Source: CAYLSV01 sp964386435 (lineage in GTDB: Bacteria > Planctomycetota > Phycisphaerae > Tepidisphaerales > Tepidisphaeraceae). From it: a stretch of 9,626 nt of DNA. This document shows, in pieces, positions 1 to 6,249 of this stretch. The number at the start of each line of letters is the position of its first letter. The stretch's first letter is position 1. Both the position numbers and the translations under genes were made by a program. The stretch is taken from the NCBI GenBank assembly GCA_964386435.1, contig CAYLSV010000120.1, positions 1-9,626 on the forward strand, in the 5' to 3' direction. The notes under the pieces are model-generated. The model was given only the letters and a program-made list of their open reading frames with translations, did no database searches and had not been told where the DNA came from.

Positions 1-1244
1 ACGTGCTCGACCTGGTCGACCGTCCAGTCGATGTGGCTCGGGGCGATGTCGGCGTGGGTGATCAGGTACTGCTCCCACAGCCGGTGGTTGCGGGCGACGC
101 GGTGGCCGCGGTCGGTGCCGGCGGGGGTCAGGGCCAGCGCGTCACCGTCGGATCGGGCCAGGCCTAGGCGGCGGAGGTGCCGTGGCAGCCAGCGGCGCAG
201 GATCGGGCCGAAGCCGCGGAGCGTGGCGAGGCGGGCGAAGTCGCTCGCCGTCAGTCGGCCGCCCTGCTCGACGGTTGTCTCGACGACGTGGTCGGCGGCG
301 ATCTTCAGCCGCAGCCGCGCCCGCCGAACCACCGCCGCGACGACGCCGCGCCGCGGGGCGAGCAGCATGCTCAGCGCGAACACCCCGCCGGCGACGAGGA
401 CGATCACCGCCCCCGCCGGCTTGCGGGGCAAGAGCGCGCTCGTCACGCTGCCGAGGTAGCCGCTGAGCCCGCCGATGACGCCCGCCAGCAGCACCAGCAG
501 CCACAGCCGCTCGGTCCAGAACCGCGCCGCCACCGCCGGGATGATCAAGAGCGCCACGACCATGATCAGCCCCACCGCCTGCAATCCGGCGACGGTCACG
601 ATGACCACCAGCCCCATCATCAGGAGGTCGATGAACGTCACCGGCCACCCGTCGACGCGGGCGAAGCCGTCGTTGAAGCAGACGATGGCCATCTCCTTCA
701 AGAGCAGCGCCGCCGCCAGCACCGCCGCGATCGCGATGGCGGCCATGAGCTTGGCGTCGAACGGGCTCATCGCCGCCGCCTGGCCGAAGATGAAGCCGTC
801 CACGCCGCCCGCGCCCGGCATCCGCTGGATCACGCTCACCAGCACCGCCCCTGCTCCGAAGAAGACGCTGAGCACAATGCCGATCGCCGCGTCCTCGTGA
901 ACCCGCGGCACCCGCAGCAGCCACTGCACGCACAACACGCCGACGACGCCCGACACTGTCGCCCCCACCAGCAGCCACGGCAGTGTCCGGCCGCTCGCGC
1001 CCAGCAGCGTCGCCGCGATGAACGCCAGCGCGATGCCCGGCAGCGTGGCGTGCGAGAGCGCGTCGCTCATCAGCGACCGCTTGCGCAAGAGCGCGAACAC
1101 CCCGACAATGCCCGCCGCAATGCCGAGCAGCGTGGTCGCCCCGAGGACGACGTTCGTGTTGTACCCGCCGCCAAAGGTCATGACCCGGGCGACCTCACCA
1201 ACGCCCGGCCACTCGTCGCGGACGATGTTCAGCGACGCGCTCAC
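1..1244 (-). CDS. Metal ABC transporter permease fused to a C-terminal DtxR/MntR-like repressor domain (YtgCR-like), partial at its 3' end
   Basis: This frame is open from the GTG at 1244 to the window edge, giving 414 complete codons, and the stop lies outside. Residues about 28-300 are a hydrophobic ABC-3 family permease (Mn/Zn/Fe uptake, inner membrane) with typical segments: RKRSLMSDALSHATLPG (54-70), FGQAAAMS (153-160), FNDGFARVDGWP (190-201) and GLQAVGLIMVVALLIIP (220-236). A winged-helix-like segment follows (about 311-376). Then comes the start of a DtxR-family metal-binding/dimerisation domain (from about 380), with RNHRLWEQYL at 385-394 and QVEH at 411-414. Candidate sensor residues are H387, E391, D410, E413 and H414. 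D410 aligns with Glu99 of Bacillus MntR, where DtxR has Cys102. The order lipoprotein-ATPase-permease/repressor matches chlamydial ytgA-ytgB-ytgCR. The GTG overlaps the ATPase stop (GTGA) and has an upstream GGGGAG site. Frame and family are clear; cleavage and DNA binding are inferred. A second permease gene could follow beyond the edge. Confidence 0.88.
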   Translation of the reverse strand, partial: MSASLNIVRDEWPGVGEVARVMTFGGGYNTNVVLGATTLLGIAAGIVGVFALLRKRSLMSDALSHATLPGIALAFIAATLLGASGRTLPWLLVGATVSGVVGVLCVQWLLRVPRVHEDAAIGIVLSVFFGAGAVLVSVIQRMPGAGGVDGFIFGQAAAMSPFDAKLMAAIAIAAVLAAALLLKEMAIVCFNDGFARVDGWPVTFIDLLMMGLVVIVTVAGLQAVGLIMVVALLIIPAVAARFWTERLWLLVLLAGVIGGLSGYLGSVTSALLPRKPAGAVIVLVAGGVFALSMLLAPRRGVVAAVVRRARLRLKIAADHVVETTVEQGGRLTASDFARLATLRGFGPILRRWLPRHLRRLGLARSDGDALALTPAGTDRGHRVARNHRLWEQYLITHADIAPSHIDWTVDQVEH

Positions 1245-2086
1245 GACATCGGCTCCCCGCTGGCGGCGCGGCCGAGGGCCTCGCCGGCCTGGTCCAGCAG
1301 CGTCAGTTTGCCGCCGTAGGTTTTTTGCAGATTATCCCGCGTGTAGACATCCTGGATCGCCCCGCTGGCGACGACCCGCATGTTCAGCAACACGATCTCA
1401 TCAAAGTATTCTGGCACGGTTTGCAGGTCGTGGTGGACGACGATCACCGTCTTGCCATCATTGCGCAGGGTGCGCAGGACCTCGATGATCGCCCGCTCGG
1501 TGGCCGCGTCGACGCCGGCGAACGGCTCGTCCATGAAGTACAGCTCGGCCTCCTGCGCCAGCGCCCGCGCCAAGAACACCCGCTGCTGCTGGCCGCCGGA
1601 GAGCTGGCTGATCTGCCGGTCGGCGTAATCGGCCATGCCGACGCGGTCCATGCACTCGCGGGCGAAATTGCGGTGCCGCCGCGTGACCGGCCAGAACCAG
1701 CCGATTTTGCGGTACCTTCCCATGCAGACGACGTCGAGCGCGCTGACCGGAAAGTCCCAATCCACGCTCTCCCGCTGCGGCACGTACCCGACCCGGCTGC
1801 GCTGCTGCTTGTACGGCTCGCCCCAGAACTCGACGACGCCCGACGCCTTGCCGACCAACCCGAGGCAGGCCTTGATGAGCGTCGACTTGCCCGCACCGTT
1901 GGGCCCGACGATGGCGACGAGCTTGTTCGCCGGGGCGTCGTAATCCACGTCCCACAGCACCGGCTTGCGGTGGTACGCGACGGTCATCGCGTGGATCGAC
2001 AGCGGGCTCTCCGGCGAATGCTCCGGCCGATCGAGCAACGGCCCGCCCGGCTTGGCAACTCGCACGTTGGGCGCGGTGGGCGTCAT
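1241..2086 (-). CDS. Metal ABC transporter ATP-binding protein (ZnuC/MntB/TroB/YtgB family)
   Basis: This 281-residue cytoplasmic ATPase powers metal import through the adjacent permease. All nucleotide-binding motifs are intact: Walker A GPNGAGKST (61-69), Q-loop YVPQRES (Gln104), signature LSGGQQQR (162-169), Walker B ELYFMDEP (181-188), D-loop GVDA (191-194) and switch His219 in VVHHD. The stretch VDWDFPVSALDVVCMGRY (108-125) is typical of the Mn/Zn/Fe subfamily. The N-terminus has about 28 residues before the first beta strand, longer than usual for the family. The start ATG overlaps the stop of the lipoprotein gene (ATGA at 2083-2086), with a weak GGTGA site before it. The stop overlaps the permease GTG, so the three genes are coupled in one operon. 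The exact metal cannot be read from this subunit. Confidence 0.95.
   Translation of the reverse strand: MTPTAPNVRVAKPGGPLLDRPEHSPESPLSIHAMTVAYHRKPVLWDVDYDAPANKLVAIVGPNGAGKSTLIKACLGLVGKASGVVEFWGEPYKQQRSRVGYVPQRESVDWDFPVSALDVVCMGRYRKIGWFWPVTRRHRNFARECMDRVGMADYADRQISQLSGGQQQRVFLARALAQEAELYFMDEPFAGVDAATERAIIEVLRTLRNDGKTVIVVHHDLQTVPEYFDEIVLLNMRVVASGAIQDVYTRDNLQKTYGGKLTLLDQAGEALGRAASGEPMS
1253..1258 (-). promoter_or_regulatory. Shine-Dalgarno site for the permease GTG start
   Basis: GGGGAG on the minus strand lies 8 bases before the GTG at 1244, inside the end of the ATPase gene. It supports the GTG start, since no ATG in this frame lies nearby. It is one of very few convincing Shine-Dalgarno sites in the window. 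Confidence 0.5.
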
Positions 2087-3075
2087 TCCGTCACCAGCTT
2101 GCCCTGCATGCCGCCGGCCGGGGCTTCGCCGCCCAGGGCGCGGGCGATGGTCGTCACGTTGTGATCGATCATGCCGACGTAGGTGCCGGTGTACGAGTCG
2201 GCCGGCCCCATCGCGTCGCTGAACAACTCGCCGCCGATGATCACCTCGTGCCCCTGCGCGGCCGCACCATTGATGAGGGCCTCGACGTTCTTCGGGTTGA
2301 TGGTCGACTCGATGAACACAGCCTTGATGTCGCGGTCGACCAGCATCCTCACGATCCGCTCAATGTCGCGCACACCGGCCTCGCTCTCGGTCGAAAGCCC
2401 CTGAATGCCGACAACTTCGTAGCCGTAACGCTGGCCGAAGTAGTTGAACGCGTCGTGGGCCGTCACCAGCACCCGCTGCCCCGGTGGCACGCTCGCCAAC
2501 GCGTCCTCGGCATAAGCGTCCAGCTCCCGAATCTCCTCGACAAGTCGCCCGGCATTTGCCGCGTAAACCGCCGCGTTCTCCGGGTCGGCCTCGGCAAGGG
2601 TCCGCTCGATCACGCCCACGACCTGCGTCCACGCCGCCGGGTCCATCCAGACGTGCGGGTCCTTGAGCCCCTCAAACGCCTCCGGCTCCAGCAGCAGATT
2701 CTCGTCCAGCGTCTCCGTCACCGCCACCACCGTCGCCCCGCCCGTGGCCGCCCGGATCAGCACGTCGGTCATCTTCCCCTCCAGCAGCAGCCCGTTGTAG
2801 AAGATCACATCCGCCGCCTGCAACGTCGCCAAATCGCTCCGCGTCGGGGCGTACAGGTGTGGATCGACGCCCGCCCCCATCATCGTCGTCACCCGCGCCT
2901 CCTCGCCGGCCACCTGCCTCACCAGGTCGCCGATCATTCCGATGGTCGCCACCACCTCCAATCCCTCGCCATCCTCAACCGCCAACGGCTCTGAGGACTC
3001 GCCACACCCGGCCAGCCCGAGAACCAACGCGACAACAAGGGCAAGCCGGCGGACAATCGTGCGGGTGAGATTCAT
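2083..3075 (-). CDS. Periplasmic metal-binding lipoprotein of a Mn/Zn/Fe ABC transporter (TroA/MntA/YtgA-like, cluster A-I)
   Basis: This 330-residue solute-binding protein captures a divalent metal and delivers it to the permease. It has a lipoprotein signal: basic residues, a hydrophobic run (11-22) and lipobox LAGC with the acylated Cys at 24. The four expected ligands are present: His73 in DPHLYAP, His141 in DPHVWMDP, His207 in TAHDAFNYFG and Asp287 in GELFSDAMG. The motif QGLSTESEAG (225-234) is typical of the TroA/MntA group. The third ligand is His, as in TroA, whereas PsaA and MntC have Glu there. No His-rich loop like that of many ZnuA proteins is seen. Mn, Zn or Fe therefore all remain possible. 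It is the first gene of the operon. No Shine-Dalgarno site precedes the ATG and the predicted leader is only about 11 bases. The start is favoured because it gives a complete signal peptide. Confidence 0.95.
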   Translation of the reverse strand: MNLTRTIVRRLALVVALVLGLAGCGESSEPLAVEDGEGLEVVATIGMIGDLVRQVAGEEARVTTMMGAGVDPHLYAPTRSDLATLQAADVIFYNGLLLEGKMTDVLIRAATGGATVVAVTETLDENLLLEPEAFEGLKDPHVWMDPAAWTQVVGVIERTLAEADPENAAVYAANAGRLVEEIRELDAYAEDALASVPPGQRVLVTAHDAFNYFGQRYGYEVVGIQGLSTESEAGVRDIERIVRMLVDRDIKAVFIESTINPKNVEALINGAAAQGHEVIIGGELFSDAMGPADSYTGTYVGMIDHNVTTIARALGGEAPAGGMQGKLVTE

Positions 3076-3092
3076 TGTGAGACGCCGGGCGA

Positions 3093-3121
3093 AATGTAGC
3101 CACGGCTACAACTGAGGTCAA
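3093..3121 (-). promoter_or_regulatory. Predicted sigma70-type promoter of the metal ABC operon
   Basis: On the minus strand there is a -35 TTGACC (3121-3116, 5 of 6 consensus bases), a 17-base spacer, and a -10 TACATT (3098-3093, 4 of 6). Transcription would start near 3086, about 11 bases before the ATG at 3075. The exact 17-bp spacing in very GC-rich DNA makes this the best promoter candidate in the window. No transcript data are available. Confidence 0.65.
3095..3110. promoter_or_regulatory. Perfect 16-bp palindrome, candidate metal-repressor operator
   Basis: TGTAGCC-AC-GGCTACA has perfect 7-bp arms and a 2-bp centre. It covers the right part of the promoter spacer and most of the -10 of the metal operon, where a bound repressor would block RNA polymerase. 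Short inverted repeats in promoters are typical DtxR/MntR-family sites, and the operon encodes such a domain, so autoregulation is inferred. Caution: a GTAGC/GCTAC pattern also occurs in the REP-like repeat at 7822-7933, so a repeat origin is possible. Confidence 0.5.
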
Positions 3122-3162
3122 CCGGCACAACCTGAAGCGCCCGGCATCACCAGCGGCTGCCG

Positions 3163-3168
3163 TACACT
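3163..3168 (+). promoter_or_regulatory. Possible -10 element for leaderless ribF transcription
   Basis: TACACT ends 7 bases before the ribF ATG at 3176, so transcription would start at or next to the A of the ATG. There is no Shine-Dalgarno site and no recognisable -35. The HAD gene at 4845 has a similar arrangement. Confidence 0.3.
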
Positions 3169-3175
3169 GCCGGCC

Positions 3176-4114
3176 ATGCGTCGACTGCACGGAGTGTCCG
3201 CGTTTGCCGAGTTGCCTGCCGGATGCGGGTTGACGGTGGGGAACTTTGACGGGCTGCACCTGGGGCACCGGGCGCTGATCGCCGAACTCGAGCGGCGGGT
3301 TGGGCGTGAACGGGCGGTGGTGGTGACGTTCGAGCCGCACCCGTTGGCCGTGTTGCGGCCGGGAGTCGCGCCGCCGCGGTTGTCGACGGCGGATCAGAAG
3401 GCGGACCTGTTGGCGGCCGCGGGGGTGGGGGTGCTCGTAACGCTCGACCCGGCCGATGGGCTGCTCGAGTTGTCGGCGGCACAGTTCGTGGCGTTGCTCA
3501 TGAAGGCCCAGCCGGGGGTGATCGTGGAGGGGCCGGACTTCCATTTCGGCAAGAATCGGGCCGGCGACGTGGCGACGCTGCGGGCGTTGGCGGGTGGGGC
3601 GGAGGTGGTGGTGGTCGAGCCGACGGAGGTGGCGCTGACGGACGCGAGCCGGGTGATCGCCGGCAGCAGCCTGGTCCGTTGGCTGCTGGGGCACGGCCGG
3701 GTGCGGGATGCGGCGCTGGCGCTGGGCCGGCCGTACACGCTGGTCGGCGAGGTCGTGCACGGGGCGAAACGCGGGCGGCAGCTCGGGTTCCCCACGGCCA
3801 ACGTCGCCGTCGACGGCCAGATGGTTCCCGCCGATGGCGTCTACGCCGCCCGCTGCATGGGCCATGCCGCGGCGGTGAGCATTGGCATTACACCCACATT
3901 CGAGAACCGCGGCCGGTTGGTGGAGGCCCATCTGCTCGACTTCGCCGGCGACTTGTACGGCCAGACGCTTGCCGTCGAGCTCATCGACTGGCTCCGCCCG
4001 CAACAGAAGTACCCCGGCGTCAAGGCGCTCAAGCTACAACTTGAGAAGGACGTCGCCCGCACCCGCGCCGTGGCGGGGCAAGACCCGACCGAGCCGATCT
4101 ACCGCGTCGCGTGA
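3176..4114 (+). CDS. ribF: Bifunctional riboflavin kinase / FAD synthetase
   Basis: This 312-residue cytoplasmic enzyme phosphorylates riboflavin to FMN and adenylylates FMN to FAD. The N-terminal nucleotidyltransferase half has VGNFDGLHLGH (21-31), TFEPHP (51-56) and the flavin-site stretch GPDFHFGKNRAGD (119-131), with SSLVRWLL (164-171) near the end of the domain. The C-terminal riboflavin kinase half starts near 184 (GRPYTLVGEVVHG) and has GFPTAN (204-209), GITPTF (237-242) and VEAHLLDF (249-256). Length is normal for the family. The start ATG sits just before the conserved first strand. The gene diverges from the metal operon across 100 bp and converges with moaE, 3 bp after its stop. 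Third codon positions are mostly G in the first half and mostly C in the second. No FMN riboswitch is visible upstream. Confidence 0.97.
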   Translation: MRRLHGVSAFAELPAGCGLTVGNFDGLHLGHRALIAELERRVGRERAVVVTFEPHPLAVLRPGVAPPRLSTADQKADLLAAAGVGVLVTLDPADGLLELSAAQFVALLMKAQPGVIVEGPDFHFGKNRAGDVATLRALAGGAEVVVVEPTEVALTDASRVIAGSSLVRWLLGHGRVRDAALALGRPYTLVGEVVHGAKRGRQLGFPTANVAVDGQMVPADGVYAARCMGHAAAVSIGITPTFENRGRLVEAHLLDFAGDLYGQTLAVELIDWLRPQQKYPGVKALKLQLEKDVARTRAVAGQDPTEPIYRVA

Positions 4115-4117
4115 TGC

Positions 4118-4504
4118 TCAACCCTCGGCCCACACCGGCAGCTTCCACAGCGGGACGCTCTGCTTCATCTCGTCGATGAACACGTCGCACGCCCGCAGCG
4201 TCGCCTTCCGGTGGGCCGCGGCGAGGCTCAGGCGGAACGAGCACGCCCCGACCGGCACCCGGCCGACGCTGTGCTCGACGCGCAGCGCGATGAGCGTGTG
4301 AGCCGCCGCGACTTGCAGGGCGAGGTTGAGCAGCGTTTGCCGCGTCATCGGCTCGTACTGCTCGTACGCCAGCGCCGCCAGCCGTTGCCCGTCTTCCGTT
4401 GGCCGCACGTTGCCTTCAAACACCAGCACCGCCCCGGCCCCGGCCGGTGCCCAGGTCATTGCCGGCGGCAGCGAGCCCTCCACGATTTGCACGTCGATCT
4501 CCAT
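4118..4504 (-). CDS. moaE: Molybdopterin synthase catalytic subunit
   Basis: This 128-residue protein is the large subunit of molybdopterin synthase, which uses the MoaD thiocarboxylate to add the dithiolene sulfurs to cyclic pyranopterin monophosphate. Family motifs are present: GAVLVFEGNVR (24-34), YEQYEPM (47-53), RVEHSVGRVPVG (75-86) and AAHRKATLRACDVFIDEMK (96-114), then VPLWK (117-121). His98-Arg99 and the lysines K114 and K121, seven residues apart, match the catalytic pattern of E. coli MoaE (K119 and K126). It is slightly short at the C-terminus. The ATG at 4504 overlaps the moaD stop (TGATG), so translation is probably coupled. An in-frame TTG one codon upstream is less likely. The gene converges with ribF. 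Confidence 0.95.
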   Translation of the reverse strand: MEIDVQIVEGSLPPAMTWAPAGAGAVLVFEGNVRPTEDGQRLAALAYEQYEPMTRQTLLNLALQVAAAHTLIALRVEHSVGRVPVGACSFRLSLAAAHRKATLRACDVFIDEMKQSVPLWKLPVWAEG

Positions 4505-4833
4505 CAAACCGCCCCGCCGCTGACCATGCCGATGAGGGCCACTTCGTCGCCCGCCGCCACGGCGTCGGCGGCATCGACAAACTCATGATTTACCGCCAAC
4601 CGGCTCCGCCGGACCGACTCGGCCAGCGTCGGCTCCGCTCGCCCCAACGCCGCCAACACGTCGGCCGCCGTCGCCGGGTTCGGCACCCGCACTGCCACCA
4701 CCCGCCGCCCCGCCAGCACGGCCTGCGGGCCGAAAAGCCGAACGTCGAGGTTGAGCAGGGTCCCGGCCACGACACGGCACGGTAGCCGCTTCGCGAAGGA
4801 TTGGCCGGTGCCGCGGCGATCCCACGTCGGCAT
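4504..4833 (-). CDS. moaD: Molybdopterin synthase sulfur-carrier subunit with an unusual Gly-Gly-Ala-Val C-terminus
   Basis: This is a ubiquitin-fold protein that carries sulfur as a C-terminal thiocarboxylate and inserts its tail into MoaE. The fold starts at LNLDVRLFGPQAVLAG (27-42) and ends VALIGMVSGG (98-107). MoaD should end in Gly-Gly, but here Ala108 and Val109 follow before the TGA. The usual Pro-Pro before the tail is Gly-Met. The first 21 residues after the ATG at 4833 do not resemble MoaD, and that ATG overlaps the proposed HAD-gene -10. A GTG at 4770 would give 88 residues, close to the normal length, and is a serious alternative start. The gene is coupled to moaE and diverges from the HAD gene, with 11 bp between the ATGs. 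Confidence 0.88.
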   Translation of the reverse strand: MPTWDRRGTGQSFAKRLPCRVVAGTLLNLDVRLFGPQAVLAGRRVVAVRVPNPATAADVLAALGRAEPTLAESVRRSRLAVNHEFVDAADAVAAGDEVALIGMVSGGAV

Positions 4834-4838
4834 ACCCT
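4833..4838 (+). promoter_or_regulatory. Possible -10 element for leaderless HAD-gene transcription
   Basis: TACCCT ends 6 bases before the ATG at 4845, and the next bases (GCGGCC then ATG) resemble the ribF arrangement. No Shine-Dalgarno site or clear -35 is seen. The match to a -10 is weak on its own. Confidence 0.25.
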
Positions 4839-4844
4839 GCGGCC

Positions 4845-5459
4845 ATGCCGAACCTCTCGCCGGACAACGCGGCGGCGCTGATCTTCGACCTCGATGGCAC
4901 GCTGGCCGACACGATGCCCGGCCACTACGAGTCGTGGCAGGCGACGGCCGATCGGTACGGGTTGGCGTTTGATGAAGCGCGGTTTTACGCCCTTGCCGGC
5001 AAGCCGACCGAGGACATTTTGCGGCTCCTGGCCGACGAGGCCGGCGTCACGATGGATGCGGCGGCCGTTGGGGAGGAGAAGGAGCAATTGTTCATCGACC
5101 TCGGCCTGCCGAAGGTGCGGCCGATCGGGCCGGTGGTGGAAGTCGTCCGCCGTTTCCATGGCCGAATGCCGTTGGCGGTAGCGACAAGCGCCTTCCGCTG
5201 GGTGGCCAAGAAGACGCTCGCCCAGATCGGCATGGCCGATGATTTTGCCCACCTCGTCACCACCGAGGACGTCGAGCACGGCAAGCCGGCCCCGGACATC
5301 TACCTGCACACGGCGAAGCTGCTGAACGTCGACCCGGCCCGATGCGTCGTCTACGAGGACGGCCAAAGCGGCATCGATTCTGCGCGGGCGGCGGGGATGA
5401 CGGTGATCGACGTCAAACAGATGTCGGGCTACCCCCTGCCGGCGGCTTTGCAGCGTTAA
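4845..5459 (+). CDS. HAD-superfamily phosphatase/phosphomutase, YqaB / beta-phosphoglucomutase-like
   Basis: This 204-residue cytoplasmic hydrolase has all four HAD motifs. Motif I is FDLDGTLADT (14-23), with nucleophile Asp15 and acid/base Asp17. Motif II is the Thr-Ser in VATSA (112-116). Motif III is Lys147 in HGKPAPD. Motif IV is VVYEDGQSGI (168-177), with Glu171 and Asp172. The helical cap sits between motifs I and II (about 24-90), as in subfamily IA. The stretches around GHYESW, VEVVRRFHGRMPLAV and ARAAGM resemble YqaB (fructose-1-phosphate phosphatase), but the substrate cannot be fixed from sequence and a beta-phosphoglucomutase role is possible. The ATG has no Shine-Dalgarno site and lies 11 bp from the moaD ATG on the other strand. 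The stop lies 25 bp from the truA stop. Confidence 0.9.
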   Translation: MPNLSPDNAAALIFDLDGTLADTMPGHYESWQATADRYGLAFDEARFYALAGKPTEDILRLLADEAGVTMDAAAVGEEKEQLFIDLGLPKVRPIGPVVEVVRRFHGRMPLAVATSAFRWVAKKTLAQIGMADDFAHLVTTEDVEHGKPAPDIYLHTAKLLNVDPARCVVYEDGQSGIDSARAAGMTVIDVKQMSGYPLPAALQR

Positions 5460-5484
5460 GCCGGATCTCGCCCGCCTGCCGCAG

Positions 5485-6246
5485 CTATTTTGTTTCAACA
5501 TCGCCGAAGCGGATCCACTGGAGGAACAGGCCGTGGGCGGGGGCGGTGGGGCCGCCTTGTGTGCGGTCTTTTGCGGCGAGCATGTCGGGCAGGTCGTCCG
5601 GCTTCAGGCGGCCGCCGCCGACGTCGGCGAGGGTGCCGGCGATGATGCGAACCTGGTTCCACAAAAAGCCGCCGCCGGTAACGGCGAGGGTGACGCGGTG
5701 GCCTTCTCGCTTCACTTGGATCGCGGTAATGGTCCGCACGCAGCTCGGGCGGCCGTGGCCGGGGCGGACGAAGCTGGTGAAGTCGTGCTCGCCCACAAGG
5801 TGTTGCCCGGCCGCCGCCATCGCCTCGGCGTCGAGGCCGCGGGGGCGGTGGAACAACCGGTCGGCGGCAAAGATCGGCCGGTCGGCGTCGTCCCAGAAGT
5901 GGTAGCGGTACTGCTTGAGCCGGGCGTCGGCAATGCTGTGGAACGCGTCCGCCACCTTCTCGGCCCGGCGGCAAATGATGTCGCCCGGCAGGTTGCTGTT
6001 GAGGCCGCGGCGCAGCCCGTCGGGCGGCAGGTTCTCGTGGATCGTGTCGAAGTGGGCCGTCTGCCCCTTGGCGTGGACGCCGGTGTCGGTCCGGCTGCTG
6101 CCGGTGAGCACCACCGGGTGCCCCACCGTCCGCTGCAAGCTCAGCCGCACCGCGTCCTGCACCGTCGGCACGGCGGCGTGGTCCCCCTGGCTCTGCCAGC
6201 CGTGGTAAGCGGTGCCGCGGTAGGCGAGGGTGAGCTTGAGGCGCAA
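5485..6246 (-). CDS. truA: tRNA pseudouridine(38-40) synthase
   Basis: This 253-residue enzyme isomerises uridines 38-40 in the tRNA anticodon stem-loop. The catalytic Asp is Asp54 in GSSRTDTGVHAKGQ (49-62). Other family features are LTLAYRGTAYHGWQ (5-18), a K-Q-Y-R-Y-H strand (110-115), GEHDFTSF (152-159), a GGGFLWNQVRIIAGTL segment and a C-terminal APAHGLFL. Length is normal. The start is TTG at 6246: no in-frame ATG or GTG exists between the stop upstream (TAG at 6300-6298) and the first conserved strand, so a rare start codon is required. The inverted-repeat element at 6250-6387 begins 3 bp upstream. The gene converges with the HAD gene and diverges from the DEAD-box helicase. Confidence 0.95.
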   Translation of the reverse strand: MRLKLTLAYRGTAYHGWQSQGDHAAVPTVQDAVRLSLQRTVGHPVVLTGSSRTDTGVHAKGQTAHFDTIHENLPPDGLRRGLNSNLPGDIICRRAEKVADAFHSIADARLKQYRYHFWDDADRPIFAADRLFHRPRGLDAEAMAAAGQHLVGEHDFTSFVRPGHGRPSCVRTITAIQVKREGHRVTLAVTGGGFLWNQVRIIAGTLADVGGGRLKPDDLPDMLAAKDRTQGGPTAPAHGLFLQWIRFGDVETK

Positions 6247-6249
6247 GGG

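Noticed and set aside
142..1319. Long overlapping open frames on both strands across the permease gene
   Set aside because: Their translations are Arg/Ala/Pro/His-rich low-complexity shadows of a GC-rich gene. The minus-strand frame from 1244 gives a textbook permease.
3076..3175. FMN riboswitch before ribF
   Set aside because: The 100-bp gap is fully used by the divergent promoter, palindrome and short leader, and no conserved RFN element is visible.
5443..5463. Terminator between the convergent HAD gene and truA
   Set aside because: Only a 6-bp stem (CGGCTT/AAGCCG) across the HAD stop codon is seen, without an adjacent T tract on either strand, too weak to annotate.
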